Below are positions 25,867 through 34,714 of a DNA stretch of 64,000 bases, in pieces. Every line of letters begins with the position of its first letter. The first letter of the stretch is position 1. Where the stretch lies: NCBI RefSeq assembly GCF_000730165.1, contig NZ_CP022110.1, positions 1,805,501-1,869,500 of the forward strand, read 5' to 3'. The notes beneath the pieces are model-generated. The model did not search any database and had not been told where the DNA came from. It worked only from the letters and a program-made list of their open reading frames with translations. The DNA is from Nitrospirillum viridazoti CBAmc. GTDB taxonomy: Bacteria > Pseudomonadota > Alphaproteobacteria > Azospirillales > Azospirillaceae. A program made the translations under genes and the position numbers.

Positions 25867-26652
25867 ATGCGCAGCCTCTCCATCGCCGCCACGGGCATGC
25901 AGGCCCAGCAGACCAACGTCGAAGTCATCTCGAACAACATCGCGAACATGACGACGACCGGGTTCAAGCGGCAGCGCGCCGAATTCCAGGACCTGCTCTA
26001 CCAGAACATGCGCCGCGTCGGTTCCAACTCGTCAGACGCCGGCACCATCGTCCCCACCGGCATCCAGATCGGCGCCGGCGTGAAGACGGCGGCCGTGTAC
26101 CGCATCAACGAGCAGGGCAACATCACCACCACCGGCAACAGCCTTGATCTGGCGATCAACGGCAACGGCTTCTTCCAGGTGACGCTGCCCAGCGGCCAGA
26201 TCGCCTACACCCGCGCCGGCTCCTTCTCGCTGAACGCCAACAGCCAGGTCGTCACCTCCGACGGCTACCTGCTGAACCCCGGCTTCACCCTTCCCCAGAA
26301 CGCGGTGGACATCTCGGTCGACGCCTCGGGCCAGGTGCAGGCCAAGATCGACGGCCAGGTGAACCCGGCCATCGTCGGCCAGCTGACCCTGGCGAACTTC
26401 CCCAACGCGGCCGGCCTGGAAGCCGTCGGTGACAACCTGCTGCTGGAAACACCGGCCTCGGGCCAGCCGGTCACCGCCGTCCCCGGCTCCACCGGCTTCG
26501 GCCGCATCACCCAGAACGCGCTGGAAACCTCCAACGTCAACGTCGTGACCGAGATCACCAACCTGATCCAGGCACAGCGCGCCTACGAGATGAACTCGCG
26601 CGTCGTGACCACGACGGACCAGATGCTGCAGTCCATCACGAACATGAAGTGA
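25867..26652 (+). CDS. flgG: Flagellar basal-body rod protein FlgG
   Basis: Distal rod protein, 261 residues, the normal length. The N terminus MRSLSIAATGMQAQQTNVEV with SNNIANMTTTGFKRQRAEF, the central INGNGFFQVTLPSG, TRAGSFSLN and the C-terminal TSNVNVVTEITNLIQAQRAY are hallmarks of FlgG. GTAGGAGAA precedes the ATG, 37 bases after flgF, in the same operon. Confidence 0.97.
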   Translation: MRSLSIAATGMQAQQTNVEVISNNIANMTTTGFKRQRAEFQDLLYQNMRRVGSNSSDAGTIVPTGIQIGAGVKTAAVYRINEQGNITTTGNSLDLAINGNGFFQVTLPSGQIAYTRAGSFSLNANSQVVTSDGYLLNPGFTLPQNAVDISVDASGQVQAKIDGQVNPAIVGQLTLANFPNAAGLEAVGDNLLLETPASGQPVTAVPGSTGFGRITQNALETSNVNVVTEITNLIQAQRAYEMNSRVVTTTDQMLQSITNMK

Positions 26653-26677
26653 CGGCGGCGGAGAGCGGAGAACAGTC

Positions 26678-27682
26678 ATGAAAGCCTTGGCCACCATCCT
26701 GCTGGGCACCAGCATCCTCTTCAGCGCCGGCGCCGCCATGGCCGCCGACCTGCACGGCGACGTGGATGTCAACGCCGACACCATCCACCTGGGCGACCTG
26801 TTCGACGCGTTGGGCCCCAACCAGGCCACCATCGTCATCGGCCAGGCCCCGGCGCCCGGCCACCGCATCACCTACGACGCCACGGTGCTGGACCGCATCG
26901 CCGCCGCCAACGGCGTGGACTGGAAGTCGACCGGCAATGAGCGCGTGGTCGTCAGCCGCCCCTCGGTGGACGTGACCGCCGACCAGATCCAGGCCGCCTT
27001 CACCAAGGCCCTGGCCGACGCCGGCGCCCCGGCCGGTATGGAAGTGCAGCTGGACAACCCCGGCACCGTCCTGCGTCTGCCGGCCAACAGCGACAGCAGC
27101 ATCGGCTTCACCAACGTGAACTACGATGCCGCCCGCGGCCGCGCCACCGGTGACCTGGTGATCCCGGCCAAGGGTGAGCCCGTCATCCGCCAGAGCTTCG
27201 GCGCCCGCGTGGCCGTCATGGTCACCCTGCCGGTGCTGAACCGCCGCGTGGCCCCGGGCGAGACCATCGCCGCCAGCGACGTGGAATGGACCAAGGTGCC
27301 GCGCACCCGCATCAGCGGCGACGTGGTGACCGAGGCCCGCGACCTGATCGGCCTGACCGTGCGCCATGGCGCCAGCCCCTACCAGCCCGTGCGCACCGAT
27401 GAGGTGCGGGCGCCGGTGGTGGTCACCCGCGGCGCCCTGGTCACCATGATGCTGCAGTCCGGCAACATGACCCTGACGGTCCAGGGCCGCGCCCAGACCG
27501 AAGGCGGCGTCAACGAGATCATCCGAGTCACCAACACCGCCAGCAACCGGACCATCGACGCCCGCGTGGCCGGCCCCGACCTTGTCATGGTGCAGCCGAC
27601 GGCCCAGGCCCCCATTGGCCAGGCCCCCCAGGGGCAGTTCAACGCCGCCGCGACCCGCACCACCCGTACCGCCCTGAATTGA
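26678..27682 (+). CDS. flgA: Flagellar P-ring formation chaperone FlgA
   Basis: A periplasmic chaperone needed to assemble FlgI into the P ring. A Sec signal peptide (MKALATILLGTSILFSAGAAMA) is present. The C-terminal half contains the SAF/FlgA domain with VLNRRVAPGETIAASDVEW followed by LIGLTVRHG. At 334 residues it is longer than enterobacterial FlgA (about 220) because of an extra N-terminal region, as commonly seen in alphaproteobacteria. It starts 25 bases after flgG in the same operon. Confidence 0.92.
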   Translation: MKALATILLGTSILFSAGAAMAADLHGDVDVNADTIHLGDLFDALGPNQATIVIGQAPAPGHRITYDATVLDRIAAANGVDWKSTGNERVVVSRPSVDVTADQIQAAFTKALADAGAPAGMEVQLDNPGTVLRLPANSDSSIGFTNVNYDAARGRATGDLVIPAKGEPVIRQSFGARVAVMVTLPVLNRRVAPGETIAASDVEWTKVPRTRISGDVVTEARDLIGLTVRHGASPYQPVRTDEVRAPVVVTRGALVTMMLQSGNMTLTVQGRAQTEGGVNEIIRVTNTASNRTIDARVAGPDLVMVQPTAQAPIGQAPQGQFNAAATRTTRTALN

Positions 27683-27693
27683 GGAGAGACATC

Positions 27694-28449
27694 ATGCCTG
27701 TGCCTTCCACCATCCGCGCTCTCCTCATCGCCACCGTCGCCACCGTGGCGCTCAGCGGCTGCGGCGCCGTCGACCGCATCAACAACATCGGCAAGGCGCC
27801 GGACATGAGCACCCTGTCCGACCCCACGACGCAGAAGGGCTACCAGCCGGTGCGCATGCCCATGCCCACCCCGCCGGTGCTGGAGCGTCAGGCCAACTCG
27901 CTGTGGCGCCCGGGCGCCCGCGCCTTCTTCAAGGACCAGCGCGCCAGCCAGACCGGCGACATCCTGACCATCTCGATCTCCATCAACGACAGCGCCAACG
28001 TATCGGATGAGACCAAGCGGTCGCGCGCCAACTCCGACAGCATGGGCATCCCCAACTTCTTCGGCCTGGAGGCCCAGATCCCCAAGGTGCTGAACTCCGC
28101 CACCTCGGCCTCCAGCCTGGTGTCCACCACCAGCGCCAAGGCGTCGGACGGCAAGGGCACGGTCGCGCGCTCCGAACAGATTGACCTGAAGATCGCCGCC
28201 CTGATCACCCAGGTCCTGCCCAACGGCAACCTGGTCATCCAGGGCAAGCAGGAAGTGCGCGTGAACTACGAACTGCGCGAGTTGACCATCCAGGGCATCA
28301 TCCGGCCCGAGGACATCGACAATACCAACGCCATTTCCTACGAGAAGATCGCCGAAGCCCGCATCTCCTACGGCGGCCGCGGCCAGATCACCGATGTGCA
28401 GCAGGAGCGCTACGGCCAGCAGCTGCTGGATGTGCTCCTACCCTTCTGA
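27694..28449 (+). CDS. flgH: Flagellar L-ring lipoprotein FlgH
   Basis: The outer-membrane lipoprotein forming the L ring, a bushing around the rod. The lipobox LSGC (VATVALSGCGAV) follows a short signal peptide. Downstream are NSLWRPGARAFFKDQRA, GDILTISISI and the C-terminal GIIRPEDIDNTNAISYEKI and RGQITDVQQERYGQQLLD signatures. The start at 27694 has GGAGAG five bases upstream; an ATG five codons earlier overlaps the flgA stop and lacks a site. Last gene of the operon, followed by a terminator. Confidence 0.96.
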   Translation: MPVPSTIRALLIATVATVALSGCGAVDRINNIGKAPDMSTLSDPTTQKGYQPVRMPMPTPPVLERQANSLWRPGARAFFKDQRASQTGDILTISISINDSANVSDETKRSRANSDSMGIPNFFGLEAQIPKVLNSATSASSLVSTTSAKASDGKGTVARSEQIDLKIAALITQVLPNGNLVIQGKQEVRVNYELRELTIQGIIRPEDIDNTNAISYEKIAEARISYGGRGQITDVQQERYGQQLLDVLLPF

Positions 28450-28630
28450 TGACCTTCTAAGACTTCAGCGGCCCGGCGGTGCCCCCGCCGCCGGGCTTCC
28501 CCGCAACCTTCCGGCCCGCAACCTTCTGGCCCGCGCGGCCGCAGCGGATCACCCGAGTTCCATTTTCGCCTGTTAGTCCCCCGCATCCACGGGGCCTCTG
28601 TGGACCTTTGTTGACCTCGAACAAACTGAA

Positions 28631-28666
28631 AAGGGCCGGTGTCGCGTGGCACCGGCCCTTCTTTTA
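28631..28666 (+). terminator. Bidirectional terminator between flgH and the chemoreceptor gene
   Basis: AAGGGCCGGTG (28631-28641) pairs with CACCGGCCCTT (28650-28660), followed by CTTTT; on the minus strand the other arm is followed by TTTT. It serves both convergent genes. Confidence 0.85.
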
Positions 28667-28690
28667 TCCAGATACTGACAGGTCTCAAAG

Positions 28691-30166
28691 CTAACGAGCC
28701 AGGACGCGGGCGGCTTCCTTCGTCCGCCCCACCGCCTCGCCCACCTGCTGATTGGCGGCCGAGATGCTGGAAAGGCTGCGGGTCACCGTTTCCACGGCAC
28801 CGGCCGTCTTCTGCATGTTCGACGACATGTCGCGGGTGACGGCGCTCTGCTCCTCCACGGCGCTGGCGGTCGATGCCACGAACTCTCGCACCGTGCTGAT
28901 GGATTGGCGGATGGCGTCCAGCGAGCCGACCACGTCACCGGACACGGCCTGCATGCCCTCGATCTCCTCCGAGATCTTCTGGGTGGCCTTCGCGGATTGG
29001 TTGGCCAGGTTCTTGACCTCCGTCGCCACCACGGCGAAGCCCTTGCCGGCGTCCCCCGCCCGCGCGGCCTCGATGGTCGCGTTCAACGCCAGCAAATTGA
29101 TCTGTCCGGCGATGGTGCGGATGACGTCAACCACGCCTTCCATCGACTTGGCGACCGCAGCCAGGCGCTGGGTGGCCGCGTCGGCGCGCACCGCCAGTTC
29201 GGCGGTATTTTCCGTCGCCGACCGGGACTGGGTCATGCTCTGCGCGATTTCGCGGATGGAAGCGGCCAGTTCCTCCGCGCTTGACGCCATCATCTGGACC
29301 GCGCCGGACGTCTCGCCCGCGGCCTGAGCGGCGTCCTCGGACTGCTGGTTCGACTGCGTCACGGCATGATCGATCTCACCGAAGTTCCGATCGATGAGGA
29401 TCTTCAGATCCGCCATCGTCTGGACATGGGCGGTGATGTCGGTGGCATACTTCACCACTTTGAAGGGCTTGCCGTTGAGGTCGAGAATGGGATTGTAGGA
29501 TGCCTCGATCCAAACCTCCTTCCCGCCTTTGCCGAGGCGCTTGAATTGCGCCGCACGGAATTCACCCCGCTGCAGGTCCCGCCAAAAAGCGTGATAGGCG
29601 CCGCTGTCCCGCGTCTCCGCATCGACAAATAAGCTGTGGTGGCGGTCTCTTATCTCATCGAGCGCGTACCCCATGGTCCGGAGGAAATTCCCGTTGGCCG
29701 TAAGGATCGTCCCATCCATCGCGAACTCGATCACCGCCTGGGATTTGTTGATCGCCTCCACCTGGCCGCGCAGGTCCACATATTCCATCTTCTGCGCCGT
29801 CACATCGGTGGCGAACTTGACGACCTTGAAGGGTCGCCCCCTGCCGTCGCAGATCGGATTGTAGGACGCCTCGATCCAGACCTCCTTGCCGTTCTTGCCG
29901 ATCCGTTTGAACTGCGCCGCCTGGAACTCCCCCCTTCGCAGGGAGTCCCAAAACTGCGCGTACTCGGCACTTTCCTTGAGCCTCGGCTCCATGAACAGAC
30001 TGTGGTGACGACCTTTGATTTCATCCCAGGCATAGCCCATGACCTTCAGGAAATTGGCGTTGGCCGCCAGGATCGTGCCATCGAGGGCAAACTCGATGAT
30101 GGCTTGAGACTTGTCCAAGGCTGCCAGCTTCCCAGCCATTTCACGGCTGTGACGCGTTTCGAACAT
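28691..30166 (-). CDS. Soluble methyl-accepting chemotaxis protein with two PAS domains
   Basis: A 491-residue cytoplasmic chemoreceptor with no membrane segment. Two tandem PAS domains (about residues 15-130 and 137-252) are strikingly alike; each has an xxAxxEFAxDGTIL core, GRHHSLF/DRHHSLF and [11 protein letters not shown]. They are followed by the receptor signalling domain with the hairpin-tip motif around [21 protein letters not shown] and a final coiled coil. PAS pairs of this kind usually sense redox, oxygen or a bound cofactor such as haem or FAD (family knowledge); the ligand here is unknown. The start at 30166 has GGAGGTG four bases upstream. It lies within the flagellar cluster, convergent with flgH. 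Confidence 0.93.
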   Translation of the reverse strand: MFETRHSREMAGKLAALDKSQAIIEFALDGTILAANANFLKVMGYAWDEIKGRHHSLFMEPRLKESAEYAQFWDSLRRGEFQAAQFKRIGKNGKEVWIEASYNPICDGRGRPFKVVKFATDVTAQKMEYVDLRGQVEAINKSQAVIEFAMDGTILTANGNFLRTMGYALDEIRDRHHSLFVDAETRDSGAYHAFWRDLQRGEFRAAQFKRLGKGGKEVWIEASYNPILDLNGKPFKVVKYATDITAHVQTMADLKILIDRNFGEIDHAVTQSNQQSEDAAQAAGETSGAVQMMASSAEELAASIREIAQSMTQSRSATENTAELAVRADAATQRLAAVAKSMEGVVDVIRTIAGQINLLALNATIEAARAGDAGKGFAVVATEVKNLANQSAKATQKISEEIEGMQAVSGDVVGSLDAIRQSISTVREFVASTASAVEEQSAVTRDMSSNMQKTAGAVETVTRSLSSISAANQQVGEAVGRTKEAARVLAR

Positions 30167-30578
30167 TGGGCACCTCCATGTATTTATGGCTGATCTGGCG
30201 GGCGTCGACAGCGTATCGCTGTCGGAAATCTCCCTTGCCGATCCACACAATGTCGATTTAAAGCATTATTCGTTAATTTAGTGTTGACATGGCAAATTTT
30301 CCCACAATAAAAATGATATATACCGGTCAATTTTCAATGATGTTATGCTGCTTTGACTGCTCTAAATTCTCTTATATTTGTTGGCAACGCGACATTTTAT
30401 CCTAACAATCCTGAGGATTTTTACTTGTCGCACGATGCCAAAGCTTGGCACCAAGCGCCAAATCCCTAGATCATTGGGTTAGGTTTGATCTCGCTCAATG
30501 GCCCCGCCACCTTGGAGATGGTACGAATCGACGCCGAGCACGAATATCGTGTGACCTGAGCGCGAGGACGACAGGACG
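30167..30578. other. 412-base AT-rich divergent region between the chemoreceptor and araC-family genes
   Basis: Bases about 30241-30430 are markedly AT-rich against the roughly 67% GC surroundings. The stretch holds a palindrome (30206-30224) and a candidate rightward promoter, TTGACA (30285-30290) with TAAAAA 18 bases on (30309-30314). The rest shows no gene. Confidence 0.5.
30206..30224 (-). promoter_or_regulatory. Perfect 8-bp palindrome in the chemoreceptor leader
   Basis: CGACAGCG-TAT-CGCTGTCG lies 40-58 bases before the chemoreceptor ATG. The symmetry and position suit a dimeric repressor or activator site, or a leader stem. No regulator is identified. Confidence 0.4.
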
Positions 30579-31580
30579 TTGGCTGCAACACGCACGGACG
30601 CGGGAACAGCCCCCTTACCGCTGTCCAATCACTTGTCCTTCAACACGTCGAAGACGGACGAAGCGGTGGCGTTCGCCGAGAGCCGCCTTGCCGCCACCGT
30701 AGTGCGGGGGCCGGTCTCAATGCCGACCTGCGACGCCCGGGCGAACCACTGCCGCCTACCGGGAAGTGACCTCTGGTTTTGTTCTTATGGCTTCCCCGTC
30801 ACACTGAGCTTCGGTGAAGGGACGTACATGAGGCTGCAAATCCCTTGGACGGGAAGCGGCCAGACAAGCACCGCTGGTCAGGATGTCGCCTTGGCCCCAA
30901 CCATGGCCTGCGTCTCCTCCGCTGATGCGAAGATCGATTTTCATCAGGGATTCCAGCAATTCGCCTGGCGCGTGCCGGTTGCCATGTTGACCCGAAAACT
31001 CGCCGCCCTGACCGGCGAGGCCATAGATGGTCCGTTGAACTTCACAGCCGCGCTGGACCTCCAGACCCCAAACGGGCGCGCCTTGAGGGAGATCCTCTCA
31101 AACTTGGCCAACGCGGCGAACAACTTGCCCGGGCCCGCCGGTCGTCTGGTTCTGGCGGAGTTGGAGCAGGCGCTGACGACCTCATTGCTGGTCACCGGCA
31201 CGCATAACTACCGGCCCATCCTCGACGGCCCTGTTCGTGGGATCGCGCCATGGCAAGTCCGGCGGGCGGAAGACTTCATTGAAGCCCACGCCGACGATCC
31301 CCTGACAGTCGAGGATATCGTCACGGCCACTGGAGCCAGCGCACGCAGCGTCTTTCGCGCTTTCGCCGAACACCGCGGTTATTCACCCATGGAGTTCCTG
31401 AAACGGACGCGACTGAAACGCGCGCGCCTGATGGCGGAGAGCGGACTGCCCGCGCTTACCGTGACGGAGATCGCCCTTTCCTGCGGTTACGGCGATCTAA
31501 GTCGTTTCAGCAAGGATTTCCTGGCGGCGTTCGGCGAAACGCCATCCACCGTTCTGCGTCGGCACCGGAGTGTATACTGA
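30579..31580 (+). CDS. AraC-family transcriptional regulator
   Basis: A 333-residue regulator. The C-terminal 100 residues hold two helix-turn-helix motifs of the AraC/XylS type (LTVEDIVTATGASARSVFRA and LTVTEIALSCGYGDLSRFSK), ending in the conserved FGETPSTVLRR. The N-terminal 200 residues look like the AraC-binding-like (PF14525-type) domain, with no obvious ligand. The start is a TTG with GAGGA about 10 bases upstream; no in-frame ATG lies close and an upstream stop limits extension, so the exact start is uncertain. Composition is less GC-rich than its neighbours and it interrupts the flagellar cluster, suggesting insertion. Target unknown. Confidence 0.85.
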   Translation: MAATRTDAGTAPLPLSNHLSFNTSKTDEAVAFAESRLAATVVRGPVSMPTCDARANHCRLPGSDLWFCSYGFPVTLSFGEGTYMRLQIPWTGSGQTSTAGQDVALAPTMACVSSADAKIDFHQGFQQFAWRVPVAMLTRKLAALTGEAIDGPLNFTAALDLQTPNGRALREILSNLANAANNLPGPAGRLVLAELEQALTTSLLVTGTHNYRPILDGPVRGIAPWQVRRAEDFIEAHADDPLTVEDIVTATGASARSVFRAFAEHRGYSPMEFLKRTRLKRARLMAESGLPALTVTEIALSCGYGDLSRFSKDFLAAFGETPSTVLRRHRSVY

Positions 31581-31625
31581 ACTGGCGACGTGACGGCCCC
31601 AAGGCCGCCACGCCCAGCTGCGGGT

Positions 31626-32045
31626 TCAATCGTCGCGCTGCGTGCGCTCCATCCGCTCATGCCGCTCCTGGGCTTCCACCGACAGGGTGGCGATGGGGCG
31701 GGCCTCCAGACGGCGGACGCCGATGGGCTCCCCCGTCTCCTCGCAATAGCCGTATTCGCCCAGTTCGATTCGTTCGATGGCCTCATCGATCTTGCTGATC
31801 AGCTTGCGTTCCCGGTCCCGGGTGCGCAGTTCCAGGGACCGGTCGGTTTCCGCCGAGGCGCGGTCGGCGATGTCCGGTTCCTGGATGCCGCCATCCTGAA
31901 GATTGACCAGGGTTTCGGTGGACTCTTTCAAAAGCTCCGCGCGCCATTGCAGCAGCTTCTGACGGAAGTACTCCGTCATCACGGGGCTCATGTACGGCTC
32001 ATCCTCGGACGGGCGGTAATCCGGGGGAAGTATCGGAGACGACAT
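31626..32045 (-). CDS. dksA: RNA polymerase-binding transcription factor DksA, single-cysteine form
   Basis: A 139-residue DksA/TraR-family protein that binds the RNA polymerase secondary channel and, with ppGpp, retunes transcription. The coiled-coil region has DRASAETDRSLELRTRDR with the tip aspartate motif, and the C-terminal part reads YGYCEETGEPIGVRRLEARP then TLSVEAQERHE. Of the four Cys that form the zinc site in E. coli DksA, only the first remains; the others are Thr, Ser and Ala, as in several alphaproteobacterial DksA proteins. It follows fliX on the minus strand with a 245-base gap. Confidence 0.93.
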   Translation of the reverse strand: MSSPILPPDYRPSEDEPYMSPVMTEYFRQKLLQWRAELLKESTETLVNLQDGGIQEPDIADRASAETDRSLELRTRDRERKLISKIDEAIERIELGEYGYCEETGEPIGVRRLEARPIATLSVEAQERHERMERTQRDD

Positions 32046-32290
32046 ATGTTTTGGTCCGAATCCAGTGTGATCGAGACGGCGCGGAGTATAGGGAGACGCA
32101 ACGCAACCCGCAATACTGCGCGCAGCGCCGGCATGCGATGTTTAAGTCACTGAAATGAATGGCAATTATGCCCACTCCCGCCCAAAGCGAGAAGGCGGCC
32201 GGCCATTCGGATTACAGGTATAAGCGTATAAGAATAGAACGGCTCTCCGTCCGCGGGCGCCCGCGCTGAGCCGCCCCCTCCCCCCGCGCC

Positions 32291-32713
32291 TTAGCGCGAC
32301 GCCGATTCGAGCTTGGCCAGTTCCACCTGCGCGCGCAGGTCGATCTCATCCAGCACTTCCTGCAGGCGGGGGTCGGCCACCGTCTCGCGCCGGCTCTGCA
32401 CCATGCGCACCAAATCCTGCAGCCGTTCACGCGGGAACGTGCCGGCCAGCAGGCCCAGCCGCAGTTCCTCCAGCTTATCCAACAGGTTTTCCGCGCGCTG
32501 GCGGGCCTTGCGCTTGGAGTTCAGCGCGTCGTCAACCTCCTGCAGGGCCAGCAGCGGCGTGATGGCCATCGCGGTCTGCGCGCCGGTCACGGACTTCACG
32601 CCCTCATCACCGTCACCTTCCGACACCTGGGTGCGGAAGCTGTCGCCGCCGGCCCGTTGCGTTTTGCGCGTCTGGCTGGAGGGAAGGGAGGAACCGGGAC
32701 CTTGGATCTTCAT
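32291..32713 (-). CDS. fliX: Flagellar assembly regulator FliX
   Basis: A 140-residue protein of the alphaproteobacterial FliX family. In Caulobacter FliX links assembly of early flagellar structures to the sigma-54 activator FlbD. The N terminus MKIQGPGSS and the central LLALQEVDDALNSKRKARQR, LLDKLEELRLGLLAG and VDPRLQEVLDEIDLRAQVEL-type helices are recognisable; no membrane segment is present. Start at 32713 (MKIQ). It is divergent from flgI, which has its own sigma-54-type promoter, and this supports a FliX/FlbD-like circuit, although flbD is not in the window. Confidence 0.9.
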   Translation of the reverse strand: MKIQGPGSSLPSSQTRKTQRAGGDSFRTQVSEGDGDEGVKSVTGAQTAMAITPLLALQEVDDALNSKRKARQRAENLLDKLEELRLGLLAGTFPRERLQDLVRMVQSRRETVADPRLQEVLDEIDLRAQVELAKLESASR

Positions 32714-33044
32714 ATCGTGCCGCCACCGCAATCTGGGCCAGCCACCCGGAACACCCGGACCTTGTCACCCGTCCCCTCCCGGACAAGAACCAGAAAAGGG
32801 GGCGATTCCGCCGGTTTGGCGGGCCTGCAGCCTGTCTTATTGTTACCATCCGCAGGGAAGACGCGCATAGGGCAATTTTTGCCGGGGATATTCGGCCGCC
32901 TTTGGTCATAACCGTGGGCTGTCAGGCCTTGTTCCTGGGACGGCACAGTCGGCGGCACCTGGGAATCTGGCGGATTTGGGCGCATGCTGCGGTTGGCATG
33001 AAGTTCGCTAGGGGAGCGGCATCTGTTTCAGGGAGTATCCCCCC
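32714..33044. other. 331-base divergent region between fliX and flgI
   Basis: Contains the flgI sigma-54-type promoter (32993-33009). I searched the minus strand for a matching GG-N10-GC element towards fliX and found none; nearby GC/CC pairs have the wrong spacing (8 or 12). Confidence 0.5.
32993..33009 (+). promoter_or_regulatory. Sigma-54-type promoter of the flgI operon
   Basis: TTGGCATGAAGTTCGCT keeps the invariant GG and GC ten bases apart, with TGGCAT at -24 and TTCGC at -12. The ATG-proximal edge is 36 bases before the flgI GTG. Confidence 0.65.
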
Positions 33045-34199
33045 GTGTCCACGAACGCCCGCCTCCGTTCCACCACCGCCCTCGGCCGCGCCCTCAAGCG
33101 CGCCGTCGTCGTGCTGGCCGCCGTCCTGGCCCTGGGTGCCGCCCAGCCGGCCGGCGCGCAGTCGCGCCTGAAGGACATCGTGGATGTGGAGGGCGTGCGT
33201 GACAACGTCCTGGTGGGCTACGGCCTGGTCGTCGGCCTGAACGGCACCGGCGATACCATCAACAACGCGCCCTTCACGCAGCAGAGCCTGTACGGCATGC
33301 TGGAACGCCTGGGCGTGAACATCCGCGGCACCACGCTGACCACCAAGAACGTGGCAGCCGTCATGGTCACCGCCACCCTGCCCCCTTTCGCGGCGCAGGG
33401 GACGCGCATCGACGTGCAGGTGGGCACGCTGGGTGACGCCAAGAGCCTGCAGGGCGGCATCCTGGTGGGCACGCCCCTGCTGGCGCCCGACGGCGACGTC
33501 TACGCGGTGGCTCAGGGCCCCGTGGCCATTTCCGGCTTCACCGCGCAGGGTGCCGCCGCCAGCGTCACGCGCGGGGTCCCCACCGCCGGCCGCATCGCCG
33601 CCGGCGCCCTGGTGGAACGCACCGTGGACTTCCGGATGTCCGACATGCAGGCCCTGCACCTGGCCCTGCACAATCCCGACTTCACCACCGCCAAGCGCAT
33701 CGCCGACGCCATCAACGCCGCCATCGGCATGGGCACGGCCATGGCCATGGACCCGTCCAACGTGACGGTGAACGTGCCGGCCGGCCGCAAGGCCGACCTG
33801 GTGGGCTTCATGCGCGACATCGAACAGCTGAAGGTAGCCCCCGACAACCCGGCCACCGTGGTCATCGACGAGGCCTCGGGCGTGATCGTGATGGGGGAGA
33901 ACGTGCGCATCAACACGGTCGCCATCGCCCAGGGCAACCTGACCATCAAGATCACGGAGACGCCGCAGGTCTCCCAGCCCGGCCCCTTGAGTGGCGGCAC
34001 CACCACCACCGTGCCCCGCACCAACATCCAGGTGGACGACGGACAGGGCAAGAAGCTGGCCATCCTGCCCTCCGGCGTGTCCCTGCAGGATCTGGTGCAG
34101 AGCCTGAACGCCCTGGGCGTCAGCCCCCGCGACATGATCTCCATCCTGCAGTCGATCAAGGCCGCCGGCGCCCTGCAGGCCGAACTGAAGGTGATGTGA
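33045..34199 (+). CDS. flgI: Flagellar P-ring protein FlgI
   Basis: The periplasmic P-ring subunit, 384 residues, the normal size. A signal peptide (LKRAVVVLAAVLALGAAQPAGA) is followed by the family signature SRLKDIVDVEGVRDNVLVGYGLVVGLNGTGD, with VVIDEASGVIVMGENVRI and LNALGVSPRDMISILQSIKAAGALQA at the end. The start is a GTG with AGGGAG upstream. It ends in a stop overlapping the flgJ start, and is the first gene of flgI-flgJ-flgN. Confidence 0.96.
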   Translation: MSTNARLRSTTALGRALKRAVVVLAAVLALGAAQPAGAQSRLKDIVDVEGVRDNVLVGYGLVVGLNGTGDTINNAPFTQQSLYGMLERLGVNIRGTTLTTKNVAAVMVTATLPPFAAQGTRIDVQVGTLGDAKSLQGGILVGTPLLAPDGDVYAVAQGPVAISGFTAQGAAASVTRGVPTAGRIAAGALVERTVDFRMSDMQALHLALHNPDFTTAKRIADAINAAIGMGTAMAMDPSNVTVNVPAGRKADLVGFMRDIEQLKVAPDNPATVVIDEASGVIVMGENVRINTVAIAQGNLTIKITETPQVSQPGPLSGGTTTTVPRTNIQVDDGQGKKLAILPSGVSLQDLVQSLNALGVSPRDMISILQSIKAAGALQAELKVM

Positions 34200-34714
34200 T
34201 GAGCGACGACATGAAGCTGTCGCCCCCCGGCTACGACGCCAAGGCCCTGATGGACGCAAAGGGGACGCCCAAGCCGCAGGCCGGCCCCGGGAACGGCATG
34301 AAGGACGACGCGGCCATCGAGAAGGCGGCCAAGGAGTTCGAGTCCGTCTTCATCAGCCAGATGCTGCAGCACATGTGGGAAGGCGTGAAGGTCGACGAGA
34401 ACTTCGGCGGTGGCCATGCGGAGGTAATGTTCCGCGGCATGATGATCGAAGAGCAGGCCAAGGCCATCACCAAGGGCGGCGGCCTGGGCATCGCCGACGA
34501 GATCAAGAAGGAAATGATGCGCATGCAGGAGAAGGCGGCCGGCGCCGACCCGCTGCATCGTTCCCAGAACGCCGCTGCGGGCGCCGCGGCGCCCAAGAAC
34601 GCCCCCAAGAACGCCTATGCCCAGGCGCAGGCCACGCTGGCCCAGCACATGCCGCTGGACGCCGCCGCCAGCCCCCCCATCGGTTCCGACGCCGCATCGG
34701 ATGACACGCCATGA
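34199..34714 (+). CDS. flgJ: Rod-binding protein FlgJ (N-terminal domain only)
   Basis: A 171-residue protein with the rod-binding (rod capping) domain: IEKAAKEFESVFISQMLQHM, GGGHAEVMFRGMMIEEQAK and IADEIKKEMMRMQEK. The muramidase domain of enterobacterial FlgJ is absent, as usual in alphaproteobacteria, where a separate transglycosylase clears the peptidoglycan. A low-complexity Ala-rich tail follows. The ATG overlaps the flgI stop, and the stop overlaps the next ATG by four bases, indicating translational coupling. Confidence 0.92.
   Translation: MSDDMKLSPPGYDAKALMDAKGTPKPQAGPGNGMKDDAAIEKAAKEFESVFISQMLQHMWEGVKVDENFGGGHAEVMFRGMMIEEQAKAITKGGGLGIADEIKKEMMRMQEKAAGADPLHRSQNAAAGAAAPKNAPKNAYAQAQATLAQHMPLDAAASPPIGSDAASDDTP

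Noticed and set aside
32860-32895. Sigma-54 promoter towards fliX on the minus strand
   Set aside because: The GCAATTTTTGCC element has only eight bases between GC and CC instead of ten.
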